DNA of 64,000 nucleotides from Spirochaetota bacterium (GTDB taxonomy: Bacteria; Spirochaetota; UBA4802; JAFGDQ01): the NCBI GenBank assembly GCA_034190085.1, contig JAXHTS010000049.1, positions 54,982-118,981 of the forward strand, given 5' to 3'. A model generated the notes under the pieces. It made no database searches. It saw nothing but the letters and a program-made list of their open reading frames with translations, and was not told the origin of the DNA. This document shows positions 45,337 through 54,330 of the stretch, piece by piece (within the stretch, counting starts at the first letter, position 1; each line of letters opens with the position of its first letter). A program made the position numbers and the translations under genes.

Positions 45337-47209
45337 TCTTCTGATTAACTAAAGTCAATAATCTTTGAAGAAGAGAACCAGAGTCAATGCCATATTTTTT
45401 GAATAGATCTGCATTATCACCATGTGTAATAAACTCATCAGGGAATCCAATGGGAAATAAAAATTTATCCCTCAAGCATCCATCTATATTTGCAATAATG
45501 TATTCGCTTATACCCCCAACTATACTGCCATTCTCCATTGTAACAAAGTAACGTGTGTTGCGAATCACCCTCTCAATGCCCTTTATATCCAATGGCTTTA
45601 TTGATAAAAGATTAACAACGGAGCTTCCTATTTCCTCTCTTTTGAGTAACTTATTCAATTGCAGCGCTATATCTACCATATCACCAAGAGCGAAAATTGC
45701 GATATCCTTCCCATTGGTCAATCTCTTTGATTTGCCTAAAATAAACTCGTTGAATTCATTAACTTTCAATTCATCCGAATTTGCGTTTCCCTTAGGATAT
45801 CGTATTGCTATTGGCCCATCATTGTATTCATATGCAAAGTATAACATATCCCTTAACTCTGTTCCATTGGAGGGGGCTAAGAATACAAAATTTGGAATAC
45901 TCTTAATTATGCTAATGTCAAAAAGTCCATGATGTGTTTCGCCATCCCTTCCAACAATTCCAGCCCTATCTATTAAAAGCCTTATTGGCAGATTCATGAT
46001 TGCGATATCATGAATTAATTGATCCACTGCCCTCTGCAAAAAGGTCGAATAAATTGAAACAAAGGGCTTTAATCCCTTGGAGGCAAGGGCGCCGGCAAAT
46101 GTTATTGCATGCTGCTCTGCTATCCCAACATCAAAAAATCTATTAGGAGCCCTTTTTTCAAATTCATATAGCCCAGTCCCCAATTTCATTGCAGCAGTGA
46201 TGGCAATAACCTTTTTGTCACTCTTTGAAATCTCTGCCAATGTCTTCCCTACAATCTCTGAATATGATAACTTTTTACTACTCTTCGAAACACCAGCCTT
46301 CCTGTCAAATGGACCCACTCCATGAAATTTCGCCGGATTCCTTTCCGCAGGATCATAACCCTTACCCTTTTTAGTTATCACATGTAATATTCTGGGACCG
46401 GAGTTTATCTGCTTTATTCTCGATATGATATTAATCAATAGCTTTATATTATGACCATCAATCGGCCCGAAATATCTTATCCCCAACTCCTCAAAGAATA
46501 TGCCAGGTATCACCATACCCTTCAGGCTCTCTTCCATCCTGTAGAAAAAATCATAGATTGAATGACCAGACCTTGGTATCCTCTTTATTACCTCATATGA
46601 GCGTTTTCTCAAGCGGTTATAGAGCGAACCAGTTATCATTCGCATCAAAGATCTTGACAGCGCCCCAACATTATTTGAAATAAAGTGCTCATTGTCATTC
46701 AAGATGATGATAATATCCCTTTTCATATGACCGATCTGATTTAGGGCTTCAAATGCCATACCGCCAGTTAATGAACCATCCCCGATTACTGCTACTACCT
46801 TATACTTTTCTCTGGATAAATCCCTGCCAACAGCCTCTCCCAAAGCCAAAGAGAGGCTAGTGCTGCTATGACCAGTATTATAGACATCAAAAAGGGATTC
46901 AGAAATCTTTGGAAAGCCGCTTATGCCTCCAAACCGTCTTAATTGTTCAAACTCATTCTTCCGGTTAGTAATAATTTTATGAGCATAACATTGATGCCCT
47001 ACATCCCAGATGATCTTATCCTTGGGTGTGTTTAATACATAGTGCAGTGCGATTGTCAATTCTACCACACCCAGAGAAGATGATAAATGACCACCATTGG
47101 TTGATACTACATCAATTATATACTCTCTAATTTCGTTGGATAGAGTGTTAAGCTCTTGAACATCCAGCTTTCGAAAATCTGAAATATTTTTTATCGAATC
47201 CAATAACAC
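45308..47209 (-). CDS. dxs: 1-deoxy-D-xylulose-5-phosphate synthase
   Basis: A 633-residue thiamine-diphosphate enzyme that starts the methylerythritol phosphate route to isoprenoids. The start is a GTG at 47209 with AGGGA eight bases upstream. GGHLSSSLGVVELTIALHYV and IIWDVGHQCYAHKI mark the N-terminal domain, GDGSLTGGMAFEALN binds the cofactor, and the pyrimidine domain has RFFDVGIAEQHAITFAGALA. All regions are present. It overlaps tlyA. The 5' region holds alternative hairpins. Confidence 0.96.
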   Translation of the reverse strand: MLLDSIKNISDFRKLDVQELNTLSNEIREYIIDVVSTNGGHLSSSLGVVELTIALHYVLNTPKDKIIWDVGHQCYAHKIITNRKNEFEQLRRFGGISGFPKISESLFDVYNTGHSSTSLSLALGEAVGRDLSREKYKVVAVIGDGSLTGGMAFEALNQIGHMKRDIIIILNDNEHFISNNVGALSRSLMRMITGSLYNRLRKRSYEVIKRIPRSGHSIYDFFYRMEESLKGMVIPGIFFEELGIRYFGPIDGHNIKLLINIISRIKQINSGPRILHVITKKGKGYDPAERNPAKFHGVGPFDRKAGVSKSSKKLSYSEIVGKTLAEISKSDKKVIAITAAMKLGTGLYEFEKRAPNRFFDVGIAEQHAITFAGALASKGLKPFVSIYSTFLQRAVDQLIHDIAIMNLPIRLLIDRAGIVGRDGETHHGLFDISIIKSIPNFVFLAPSNGTELRDMLYFAYEYNDGPIAIRYPKGNANSDELKVNEFNEFILGKSKRLTNGKDIAIFALGDMVDIALQLNKLLKREEIGSSVVNLLSIKPLDIKGIERVIRNTRYFVTMENGSIVGGISEYIIANIDGCLRDKFLFPIGFPDEFITHGDNADLFKKYGIDSGSLLQRLLTLVNQKNDYEKGSKA

Positions 47210-47522
47210 CTATAATTTCCCTAAAAATTTCAACTTGATAAATTTATGTAGTGAATGATTACATAGTTAAGAGCTATTATGTGTAAGGTAATAGCTTAAA
47301 GGAACTGAGTCACAAAATCATAAAGGCATATGATGATTTTGATTTATTTCTCCATGATTTTGTAATTTTGTGGCTACTATATCAACAATGATGATACACA
47401 GAAATGAACTGATAGGCGGGTGTCTCCCCTTTAGATTTGAAAATAAAAAAAAGACTTAGCATGTAGATAATAATCAATTTTCATTATAGACAACCCATTG
47501 CTCCCATCGGTTTTGCGAGTTT
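47210..47522. other. dxs leader / rny downstream region
   Basis: 313 bases with the dxs promoter and the end of the rny transcript. No gene. It contains the repeated hairpin partners described at 47313-47363; nothing else stands out. Confidence 0.4.
47312..47363 (-). promoter_or_regulatory. Mutually exclusive hairpins upstream of dxs
   Basis: On the plus strand one CAAAATCAT (47313-47321) can pair with either of two ATGATTTTG copies (47333-47341 or 47355-47362 as part of ATGATTTTGT at 47354-47363, where pairing is 10 bp). On the minus strand, read toward dxs, two copies precede the single partner. The segment lies about 105-155 bases before the dxs start, so it may be in the leader. No riboswitch class is recognised. 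Confidence 0.35.
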
Positions 47523-49058
47523 CTATTTTGCATAATCAACAACTCTAGTCTCTCTTATAACCATCACCCTAATTATCCCTGGGTATTTCAATTCGGATTC
47601 AATCTTATTTGCAATGTCTCTTGCCAGATTTTGCGCTTTTTCATCATTGATAACATCATTCGCCACCATTACTCTTATCTCCCTGCCAGCCTGAATAGCA
47701 TAACACTTCTCTACCCCCTTAAAGCTGGAAGCAATATTTTCCAAATTTTCTAGTCTTTTCAGGTACGTATCAAGGGATTCCCTTCTAGCCCCTGGTCTGG
47801 AAGCTGATATGGCATCTGCAACCTGAACCAACACAGCCTCAAAGGACTCGGGTTCCTTATCGTTATGATGTGATGCAATAATATTTATTACCTTCTCACT
47901 CTCTCCAAATTTCTTGGCCATCTCTGCGCCAAGAATAGCATGAGCCCCCTCGCCCTCGGAGATATTACCCTTGCCAATATCATGCAGCAAGGCGGCTCTC
48001 TTCGCAATCTGAACATCCAGACCCGCTTCTCCTGCCATAATCCCAGATAGATTTGCTACCTCCCTGCTATGAACTAGCATATTCTGTCCATAACTTCTTC
48101 TATATTTTAGTTTGCCTATACTATATAGCGCCTCCCTTGAAAGTCCTGGAATACCCAAATCAAAGGCAGCCTTTTCGCCTTCTTCCAACATTGACTCATC
48201 TATACCTTTAGTAACCTTTTCGACCACTTCCTCAATTGTTGCTGGATGAATCCTCCCATCCTGGATTAGTCTCTCAAGAGATAATTTGGCAATCTCCCTC
48301 CTTACAGGATCAAATCCAGAGATGATTACAACCTCCGGTGTATCATCAATTATCATATCTATACCTGTAAGATTCTCCAGAGTTCTAATATTTCTACCCT
48401 CTCGTCCAATTATTCTACCCTTCATATCATCAGAAGGTAACATCACGGTCGTTATGGTGCTCTCTGAGGTAGTGTCAGAGACGCTCCTCTGAATAGCGGA
48501 TATTAAAATCTCTTTAGCCTTCTTCTCGCCGGCTAATCTGGCCTCCTCCTCTATCTTATTTGTTATCTTTATGGATTCAAATCTCACCTCATTCTCAAGG
48601 TTCTTCAAAAGCAACTTTTTTGCTTCTTTAACGGAAAGCCCTGAAATCCTTTCCAATTCTTTTCTATGCCTATCAAATTCTCTATGAAGTTCTTCTTCCT
48701 TTTCCTGATTTTCATGCTCTCTTATTTGAATAAGCTTTTCTTTTCTCTTTATCTGTTCCTCTCTCTTATCTAAAGATTCATCTCTTTGATGGTGTCTTCT
48801 CTCAAGAGACTGTTGCTCTTGTCTCCTATCTCTCATCTCTTTTTCAAAGAGATTTTTCTCCTTTAAAAGTTGATCTTTAGCCTCTATTAACAATTCTTTT
48901 CTTTTACTCTCAGCCTCCTTGACTGCATCCTGAATAATCTTTTGAGACTGTGCCTCAGCAGAATTCAATTTTATTCTTCCAAGATATGCCTTTAATGCAT
49001 ACCCCATTATTCCCATAATAGGGAGAGCTATAATCAGGAGGATTGTTCTGAATTCCAT
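47523..49058 (-). CDS. rny: Ribonuclease Y
   Basis: A 511-residue membrane-anchored endoribonuclease that starts mRNA decay. An N-terminal membrane segment (about 5-24) is followed by a long charged coiled coil (about 30-190), a KH RNA-binding domain (MKGRIIGREGRNIRTLENLT), and the HD domain with RAALLHDIGKG and IIASHHND. The C-terminal IRVMVIRETRVVDYAK is the family ending. AAGGAGGGTAAT before the ATG is a strong ribosome binding site. It is typical of bacteria without RNase E. Confidence 0.97.
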   Translation of the reverse strand: MEFRTILLIIALPIMGIMGYALKAYLGRIKLNSAEAQSQKIIQDAVKEAESKRKELLIEAKDQLLKEKNLFEKEMRDRRQEQQSLERRHHQRDESLDKREEQIKRKEKLIQIREHENQEKEEELHREFDRHRKELERISGLSVKEAKKLLLKNLENEVRFESIKITNKIEEEARLAGEKKAKEILISAIQRSVSDTTSESTITTVMLPSDDMKGRIIGREGRNIRTLENLTGIDMIIDDTPEVVIISGFDPVRREIAKLSLERLIQDGRIHPATIEEVVEKVTKGIDESMLEEGEKAAFDLGIPGLSREALYSIGKLKYRRSYGQNMLVHSREVANLSGIMAGEAGLDVQIAKRAALLHDIGKGNISEGEGAHAILGAEMAKKFGESEKVINIIASHHNDKEPESFEAVLVQVADAISASRPGARRESLDTYLKRLENLENIASSFKGVEKCYAIQAGREIRVMVANDVINDEKAQNLARDIANKIESELKYPGIIRVMVIRETRVVDYAK

Positions 49059-49117
49059 ATTACCCTCCTTAATACTAAATAATTCATAATTTAAAAGAAC
49101 GAAACTCGCATTAGGGT

Positions 49118-50107
49118 TTACTTATGCTGCAATTGGGTGATAATGGCTAAATCATAAACATCTGATTCATCTGCCCCCCTTGATATATCATTATATGGCT
49201 TATTTAATCCATATATTATTGGTCCAATCAGCTTTGCCTTACCAAAAATTCGTATCAATTTAGAACCGATATTAGCAGCATTTAGATTTGGGAATACAAG
49301 TATATTTGCTCTTCCCTCCAAAGGGCTATCAGGAGCCTTTATCCTTGCAATATCCGGCATTACTGCTGCATCGAATTGTAATTCACCATCTATAATTAAC
49401 TCTGGCATATATGTCTTTGACCTCTCTGAAGCTATCCTCATCTTATCGACTGATTTGCCAATGCCACTCCCTCTTGTAGAATAGGATAAAAATGCGATCC
49501 TCGGTTTAATCTTCAGAAACTCTCTGGCAAACCTCGCAGATGCTTCTGCAATTTTACATAATACACCAACAGACGGGTCACGATTTACTATTGGATCAGC
49601 AATTAAAAAAAACCCATCCTCACCTATACTCTTATCTTCAGTCTGTATTAAACAGAGTGATGTAACCACACCAATTCTTCTGTCTGCCTTGATGATTTGA
49701 ATGCCTGTACTCAAGATGTCAGCTGTAATAGTCTGCAATCCTCCTATAAAACCTTCAACCTCACCAAGACTTAAGATTAGAGCGCCAACAATAACAGGAT
49801 CCATCATGGCTTCATCCAATCTTTCCCCTTCGAGAACGCTTAAATTCCTTGCCTTCTGATATGCATCTCTATACTTCCTATCAACCTTATCATTTTCTAT
49901 ATCTATAATATCAATACAATCCATATCAGTAGAGGTTGATCTTGCATTCTCGATTATTTTTCCCTTATTCCCAATGAGTACTGCCTTCTTGATCAGATTA
50001 TCCCTGTTGAGCATTGACACAGCAATCATCACTCTGAGATCTTCTCCTTCAGGGAAAACAATACTCTTGGGACGAGACCTAACTCTCTCCTTTAGTGTAT
50101 TTAGTAT
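49118..50107 (-). CDS. pta: Phosphate acetyl/butyryltransferase with ATA start codon
   Basis: A 329-residue enzyme interconverting acetyl-CoA and acetyl phosphate (or the butyryl pair). Conserved blocks are SIVFPEGEDLRV at the N-terminus, ADPIVNRDPS, FLSYSTRGSG and VFPNLNAANIGSKLI. The first GTG (50032) lies after PEGEDLR and would remove it. Upstream the frame has no ATG, GTG or TTG back to the TAA at 50138-50140 that also ends coaD. The only well-placed codon is ATA at 50105-50107, five bases after AGGAGG. I therefore start the gene at ATA. It follows coaD by 30 bases in the same frame. Confidence 0.8.
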   Translation of the reverse strand: MLNTLKERVRSRPKSIVFPEGEDLRVMIAVSMLNRDNLIKKAVLIGNKGKIIENARSTSTDMDCIDIIDIENDKVDRKYRDAYQKARNLSVLEGERLDEAMMDPVIVGALILSLGEVEGFIGGLQTITADILSTGIQIIKADRRIGVVTSLCLIQTEDKSIGEDGFFLIADPIVNRDPSVGVLCKIAEASARFAREFLKIKPRIAFLSYSTRGSGIGKSVDKMRIASERSKTYMPELIIDGELQFDAAVMPDIARIKAPDSPLEGRANILVFPNLNAANIGSKLIRIFGKAKLIGPIIYGLNKPYNDISRGADESDVYDLAIITQLQHK

Positions 50108-50118
50108 GTTCTCCTCCT
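50105..50118 (-). promoter_or_regulatory. Ribosome binding site and ATA start of pta
   Basis: On the minus strand AGGAGG is followed by AGAAC and then ATA CTA AAT ACA. The Shine-Dalgarno is perfect and the spacing of five bases is normal. This is the only initiation signal between the coaD stop and the conserved start of Pta. Confidence 0.6.
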
Positions 50119-50137
50119 GGTTGTTTATTATATTGAG

Positions 50138-50629
50138 TTACCTGGGAAATTTTTCTGTAAGCTTTTTATTAACGAATGGAGGCACAAGGCTGGAAATCTC
50201 TCCACCATAGCTAGCTACTTCTCTCACTATGCTAGAGGATATAAAATAATATTCGCTATCTGACATTATGAAAATTGTCTCCACATCAGGAGCCAATCTT
50301 CTGTTCATCAAACAAATAGGATATTCATAATCGAAGTCTACTACAGATCTTATCCCTCGTATAATAAAATCCACTCCCTTCTTTTTACAAAGATCTGCCA
50401 GTAATCCTTCGAATGCTGTTAATTCAATTCTCTGGACTTCTATATCATTACAATAGCAACTCTCCCTCAACATCTCTATGCGCTCTTCTATGGTAAATAG
50501 CGACCTTTTAGCGCTGTTAATTCCTATTGCAACTATTATTTTATCACATATCTTATTTGCTCGCCTAATTATATCCAAGTGTCCATTCGTGACGGGGTCA
50601 AAAGACCCAGGATATATTCCAATTTTCAT
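50138..50629 (-). CDS. coaD: Phosphopantetheine adenylyltransferase
   Basis: A 163-residue enzyme for the fourth step of coenzyme A synthesis. GIYPGSFDPVTNGHLDIIRR holds the nucleotide-binding Thr/His-x-Gly-His motif, KRSLFTIEERIEML and FIIRGIRSVVDFDYE are the phosphopantetheine site, and YYFISSSIVREVA is the C-terminal signature. It is followed after 30 bases by pta, which uses CoA, a sensible pairing. The length is normal. Confidence 0.97.
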   Translation of the reverse strand: MKIGIYPGSFDPVTNGHLDIIRRANKICDKIIVAIGINSAKRSLFTIEERIEMLRESCYCNDIEVQRIELTAFEGLLADLCKKKGVDFIIRGIRSVVDFDYEYPICLMNRRLAPDVETIFIMSDSEYYFISSSIVREVASYGGEISSLVPPFVNKKLTEKFPR

Positions 50630-50865
50630 AAATCTCTATCAACCCCTTATAAACTACATATGATATTCTCACATATTATTTGTCAAGAAATATATGTCAC
50701 TCACCATAAGTAATATCCCTTGTCTTATAATAATTAACAATTAAACTCTTCACCTTGCATATTAATTTTAATAATCAGAGTAAAGTGAAAATAATCTCTC
50801 TTCATTTTAATGAGACAATTGAGTATCTATCATATAATCCATCTAAATTTTAAGATTAGATATCC

Positions 50866-51585
50866 TCATCCATCTTGATTAAATTGCCTTACTTTTTCCA
50901 GAAAGCTATTACGCTCTAATGCAAGACCCTCAGCTAGAGTAACTCTATTCCCCCTATCAATTAAATCCTTCATTATAACTATCATGTCCTGATTCGCTGA
51001 TATTATGTCCGCTGCTATCTCTTGTACTCGTTGCATGAGTCTTTCCTGAGGTACGATCTCATTAACTAGTCCACATCGTAGAGCCTCATCAGCATTGATA
51101 AAATTACATGATAAAGACATCTGTTTGGCCATCCTGATCCCAACAGCACGTTGTAAAAGCTGAGACATCCCCCATCCGGGTTGAATGCCAACCCTTGAAT
51201 GAGTATCAGCAAAATATGCATCCTCTGATGCTATTAAAAAATCGCAATTTAGTGCAATCTCTAAACCACCTGTAATTGCATGACCATTTATAGCGCCTAT
51301 AATTGGTTTGTGGCATGATCCAAACACCATTGGTAGCTCAATCCCATCATTACGAGGATTAAAGAGATTATCTGTTTCAATACAATCAAGGTCTATTCCT
51401 GAACAAAAGGATTTCCCTCTTCCTGTAATAATAGCAACCCCAATGTCTTTATTGGAAGAGACCTCATCAATATAGTTATAAAGATTTTTTAGCAGTTCCT
51501 GATTTATCGCGTTTCTTCTTTCCGGCCTGTTGAGAGTAATTGTTGCAATCCTGCTGTTTACTTCAAAGAGTACTTGTTCTTTCAT
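50866..51585 (-). CDS. Enoyl-CoA hydratase/isomerase family protein
   Basis: A 239-residue crotonase-fold protein. TLNRPERRNAINQELL, SFCSGIDLD (oxyanion loop) and INGHAITGGLEIALNCDFLI are family marks. In classical enoyl-CoA hydratase two glutamates activate water; the aligned residues here are His129 (FADTHSRVGIQPGWG) and Gln155 (MAKQMSLSC). It may therefore be an isomerase, thioesterase-like or another crotonase activity. AGGAG precedes the ATG. It is monocistronic. The subfamily with FADTH and PGWG is common in bacteria but its reaction is not known to me. Confidence 0.85.
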   Translation of the reverse strand: MKEQVLFEVNSRIATITLNRPERRNAINQELLKNLYNYIDEVSSNKDIGVAIITGRGKSFCSGIDLDCIETDNLFNPRNDGIELPMVFGSCHKPIIGAINGHAITGGLEIALNCDFLIASEDAYFADTHSRVGIQPGWGMSQLLQRAVGIRMAKQMSLSCNFINADEALRCGLVNEIVPQERLMQRVQEIAADIISANQDMIVIMKDLIDRGNRVTLAEGLALERNSFLEKVRQFNQDG

Positions 51586-51659
51586 GAAGCTAATCTCCTA
51601 ATAATTTATTTACTACAATACATGATTAAAGATATGTTAAAGAGAATGGTCAAGTTCAA

Positions 51660-52133
51660 TTACTCCTTAACATATGTAACAGTTCCAACATATCTATTTC
51701 TCCAATATGGATTTCTCATACTGGCATAGGATATCTTTTTACCTTTGCTTGGTGAATGGATGAATCTGTAATCCCCTAAATATACACCAACATGAGATAT
51801 TCTATTCCTGTATATATTAAAAAAAACGAGGTCGCCTGGTTTTGCATGTGAAATATCAATCTTTCTGCCTGATCGGTACTGCTTTATGGCTGTCCTCGGA
51901 ATATTTAACCCACTCTTTCCATATACAAACATAACAAACCCAGAACAATCGAATCCCCATGGCGTCTTTCCACCATCTCTATATTTTATTCCCATATACT
52001 TTTTCGCAATACGCACTACCCGATCTCTATAGCCATCATGAAACATCCATCCTTTTTTGGTTATATGAGCTGATTGAGAACAGGATATACAGAATACTAT
52101 GGATATAAGTATAAATATGTATAAGTGTTTCAT
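51660..52133 (-). CDS. NlpC/P60 lipoprotein, peptidoglycan endopeptidase
   Basis: A 157-residue lipoprotein counted from the ATG at 52133; a GTG seven codons earlier is possible. The signal ends in VFCISC, with lipidated C18. The NlpC/P60 domain covers most of the rest, with catalytic C63 (GFDCSGFVMFVYG), H114 (ISHVGVYLG) and H126 (FIHSPSK). It should cut peptide stems of peptidoglycan on the periplasmic face of a membrane. There is no separate wall-binding domain, as in the small Spr-like enzymes. Confidence 0.92.
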   Translation of the reverse strand: MKHLYIFILISIVFCISCSQSAHITKKGWMFHDGYRDRVVRIAKKYMGIKYRDGGKTPWGFDCSGFVMFVYGKSGLNIPRTAIKQYRSGRKIDISHAKPGDLVFFNIYRNRISHVGVYLGDYRFIHSPSKGKKISYASMRNPYWRNRYVGTVTYVKE

Positions 52134-52154
52134 ATTCTTTTTAGGAATATCCAC

Positions 52155-52556
52155 AATTGATTAATGAATATTTAACTGAGTAGCATCATCACTCAATTAA
52201 ATAGTAAATCATCATTACACCTACTATAAAATATGAATAGCTTCTATTCGTTATATCGGAAAGGCATAGGTTTCAACAATATATAATATTATTGCCTGTA
52301 GATCAAAAGGGATGATCCCTTAAAACATTTTATACCAAATAATGGCTATATTAACCATTATATTTTATAGTGAAAGGGGAAATTGTGGTTTAGAATTTAT
52401 GTGCAGGCCAATAGGTTAGCTGTGGTTAATAAAGGATTCTCATATATACATGACTCGTTTATTGAAGAAGAATTTTAGGAAGGGCGATAATGCGACCCTT
52501 CCCTAACTTGGTGATCCCAAAAACCGTATTGTAACATTAAGGTTAAACTTCAATAT
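52155..52556. other. Gene-free region with several hairpins between nfu and the NlpC gene
   Basis: Three perfect short hairpins occur in 400 bases: AAGGG/CCCTT at 52307-52321, ATAATGG/CCATTAT at 52339-52361, and GGAAGGG/CCCTTCC at 52478-52502. The last is a terminator candidate for nfu. The others may be in the leader of the NlpC gene. No gene was seen. Confidence 0.45.
52478..52502 (-). terminator. Hairpin downstream of nfu
   Basis: GGAAGGG (52478-52484) pairs with CCCTTCC (52496-52502) around an 11-base loop, and beyond a one-base bulge three more pairs are possible. Read on the minus strand it follows the nfu stop by about 55 bases and is followed by TAAAATTCTTCTTC, a weak T-rich tail. 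It is the most GC-rich stem in the gap. Confidence 0.45.
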
Positions 52557-52778
52557 TTATACAGTAACCACTTCCTTAATACTAGGAATTGACTCCTTAA
52601 TTTTTTTCTCTATTACGTTTTTAACAGTCATTTGGCTCATAGGACAACCAGAACAAGCCCCCTGCAACCTCACCTTTACAATGCCATCATCAGTAACATC
52701 AACAAACTCCACATCTCCACCATCAGCCTGTAATGAGGGTCGAATCTTTTTTAACAACTCCTCCACCTTCTCTTTCAT
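52557..52778 (-). CDS. nfu: NifU C-terminal-domain iron-sulphur carrier (Nfu)
   Basis: A 73-residue Nfu-type scaffold or carrier. The complete domain is present: IRPSLQADGGDVEFVDV at the start and GACSGCPMSQMTVKN with the cluster-binding C42 and C45. It lacks the N-terminal domains of longer Nfu or NifU proteins, which is common for small NifU-like proteins. Two subunits would share one [4Fe-4S] cluster. It is monocistronic. A sulphur donor such as a cysteine desulphurase is not adjacent. Confidence 0.94.
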   Translation of the reverse strand: MKEKVEELLKKIRPSLQADGGDVEFVDVTDDGIVKVRLQGACSGCPMSQMTVKNVIEKKIKESIPSIKEVVTV

Positions 52779-52974
52779 CTTTCCTCCAAGTATTATTAAT
52801 AATATATATAAGTTAATGATCGAATTCTATCAATTTACTTATAATTTATTCTTAAATAATATACAGAAACATGTCAACCATATAATTAAATGGACTTTTC
52901 GTTAATACTGATCGTTACTAAATAGATTGGGCAATGTCCCTCTTGAAATGTATTATTAGCGAGGTATGAGATAT

Positions 52975-54267
52975 CTACCTCTCCCTATTCAAAAGATCAA
53001 GAAATTTGGATCGATATTTATAATCAAAATCAATATCCACATCAACGAAACCATGTTTTATTAGATGAGCATTCAAAAATGTTTTGTTGCTCAAATAGAG
53101 ATAGCAGAATAGATTTTCTTCATTATCGTATTTTACATCGTCAAGCCTGATGAACACCCTTTCCCCACGCACCTTCTCTTGTAAATAACGTATAGCCTCT
53201 GCGTTATTAGATGACTTCTCCCTTACTCCAAGCAATCTAACCTTATGTCCATTATTTAATACCAGAATTGACGGAGATATTATTTGCTTCACCCTGTAAT
53301 ATGTTTCCGAAGCAGAATGAGAATCATCAATCTTCGAGGTAAATTTTCCCCTTTTAGGCTCTATCTTTTTGTTAAGTTTTATCGGATCCTTGAAAATATA
53401 ATCCAACTTACTAATTTCATCCCCCAAATCCAATCCCTTTCCTCCTTGGTTTACCAATTCATAACTCGCATCTATTAGTATATCAGAATTATTAACCCCT
53501 AATTTTTCTTCAATATTTGGTATGAAATCTTCATTTATTTCATAACCGATAGAATTCCTATTAATTTTTTTTGCAGCCAATGAAGTAGTCCCGCTTCCCA
53601 GAAAGGGATCAAGAATTGTGTCATTAACAAAACTGAACATCTTTATGAGTCGTTTCGGTAATTCCTCAGGAAACATGGCTACATGTCCATTCTGCTTCTC
53701 CCCGGGGAAATTCCAGTGACCGATAAAATATTGATTCCACTCCTCCTTTGTCAATCTTGATTGCTCCTTTATCACTTCTGAGATTGATGGGGGATTCCCA
53801 TATTTCTTGAAAATTAAAATAAATTCATAATCTAATTTTAAAACTCCATTTCTGGGATAGGGATAAGATCCCATTATCCTAGCGCCGCCAGTAGTGTTAC
53901 AGGTGGTAACCTTTTGCCAAATGATGGCTCCCATATAATCGAAGCCAACACTTTCACAAAACTTGATTATCTCAGTTCTTATTGGGATTACCTTATATCT
54001 CCCATAATAAACAGAACGCGCAAATTGGTCGCCAATATTTATGCACAATCTGCATCCATTATGTAAAATTCTATGACACTCCCTCCATACCAAATTAAGA
54101 TTATTTATATAATCCTCATAAGTATCATTATAGCCAATCTGATTAACATCTCCATAGTCTTTCAATTGCCAATATGGCGGAGAGGTAATTATAAGATGAA
54201 CAGATTCATCAATTACCTCCTGCATCTGCCTTGAATCACCAATAATTACCTTATGTTGAGTCTTCAT
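52975..54267 (-). CDS. DNA methyltransferase fused to a staphylococcal-nuclease-like domain
   Basis: A 430-residue protein with two parts. Residues 1-255 are a beta-class amino-methyltransferase: catalytic TSPPYW (28-33) comes before the SAM motif LDPFLGSGTTSLAA (219-232), with YEI at 242-244. Residues 256-323 are a linker. Residues 324-427 match the SNase fold: KVRLLGV, AEAIRYLQEKVRGERVFIRL and FLNAHLIKHGFVDV. The Asp-Gly-Asp-Thr motif is replaced by SPSI, and the second catalytic Arg by a Leu-containing ENLFCYLYL. The nuclease part is thus probably inactive and may bind DNA. No restriction endonuclease gene adjoins, so this looks like a solitary methylase. The target site is unknown. Confidence 0.8.
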   Translation of the reverse strand: MKTQHKVIIGDSRQMQEVIDESVHLIITSPPYWQLKDYGDVNQIGYNDTYEDYINNLNLVWRECHRILHNGCRLCINIGDQFARSVYYGRYKVIPIRTEIIKFCESVGFDYMGAIIWQKVTTCNTTGGARIMGSYPYPRNGVLKLDYEFILIFKKYGNPPSISEVIKEQSRLTKEEWNQYFIGHWNFPGEKQNGHVAMFPEELPKRLIKMFSFVNDTILDPFLGSGTTSLAAKKINRNSIGYEINEDFIPNIEEKLGVNNSDILIDASYELVNQGGKGLDLGDEISKLDYIFKDPIKLNKKIEPKRGKFTSKIDDSHSASETYYRVKQIISPSILVLNNGHKVRLLGVREKSSNNAEAIRYLQEKVRGERVFIRLDDVKYDNEENLFCYLYLSNKTFLNAHLIKHGFVDVDIDFDYKYRSKFLDLLNRER

Positions 54268-54330
54268 CCCCTCACACTTGCTAAAATCAATAAAATTGGT
54301 TTAATGAACAATACGTTTAATACACTATAA

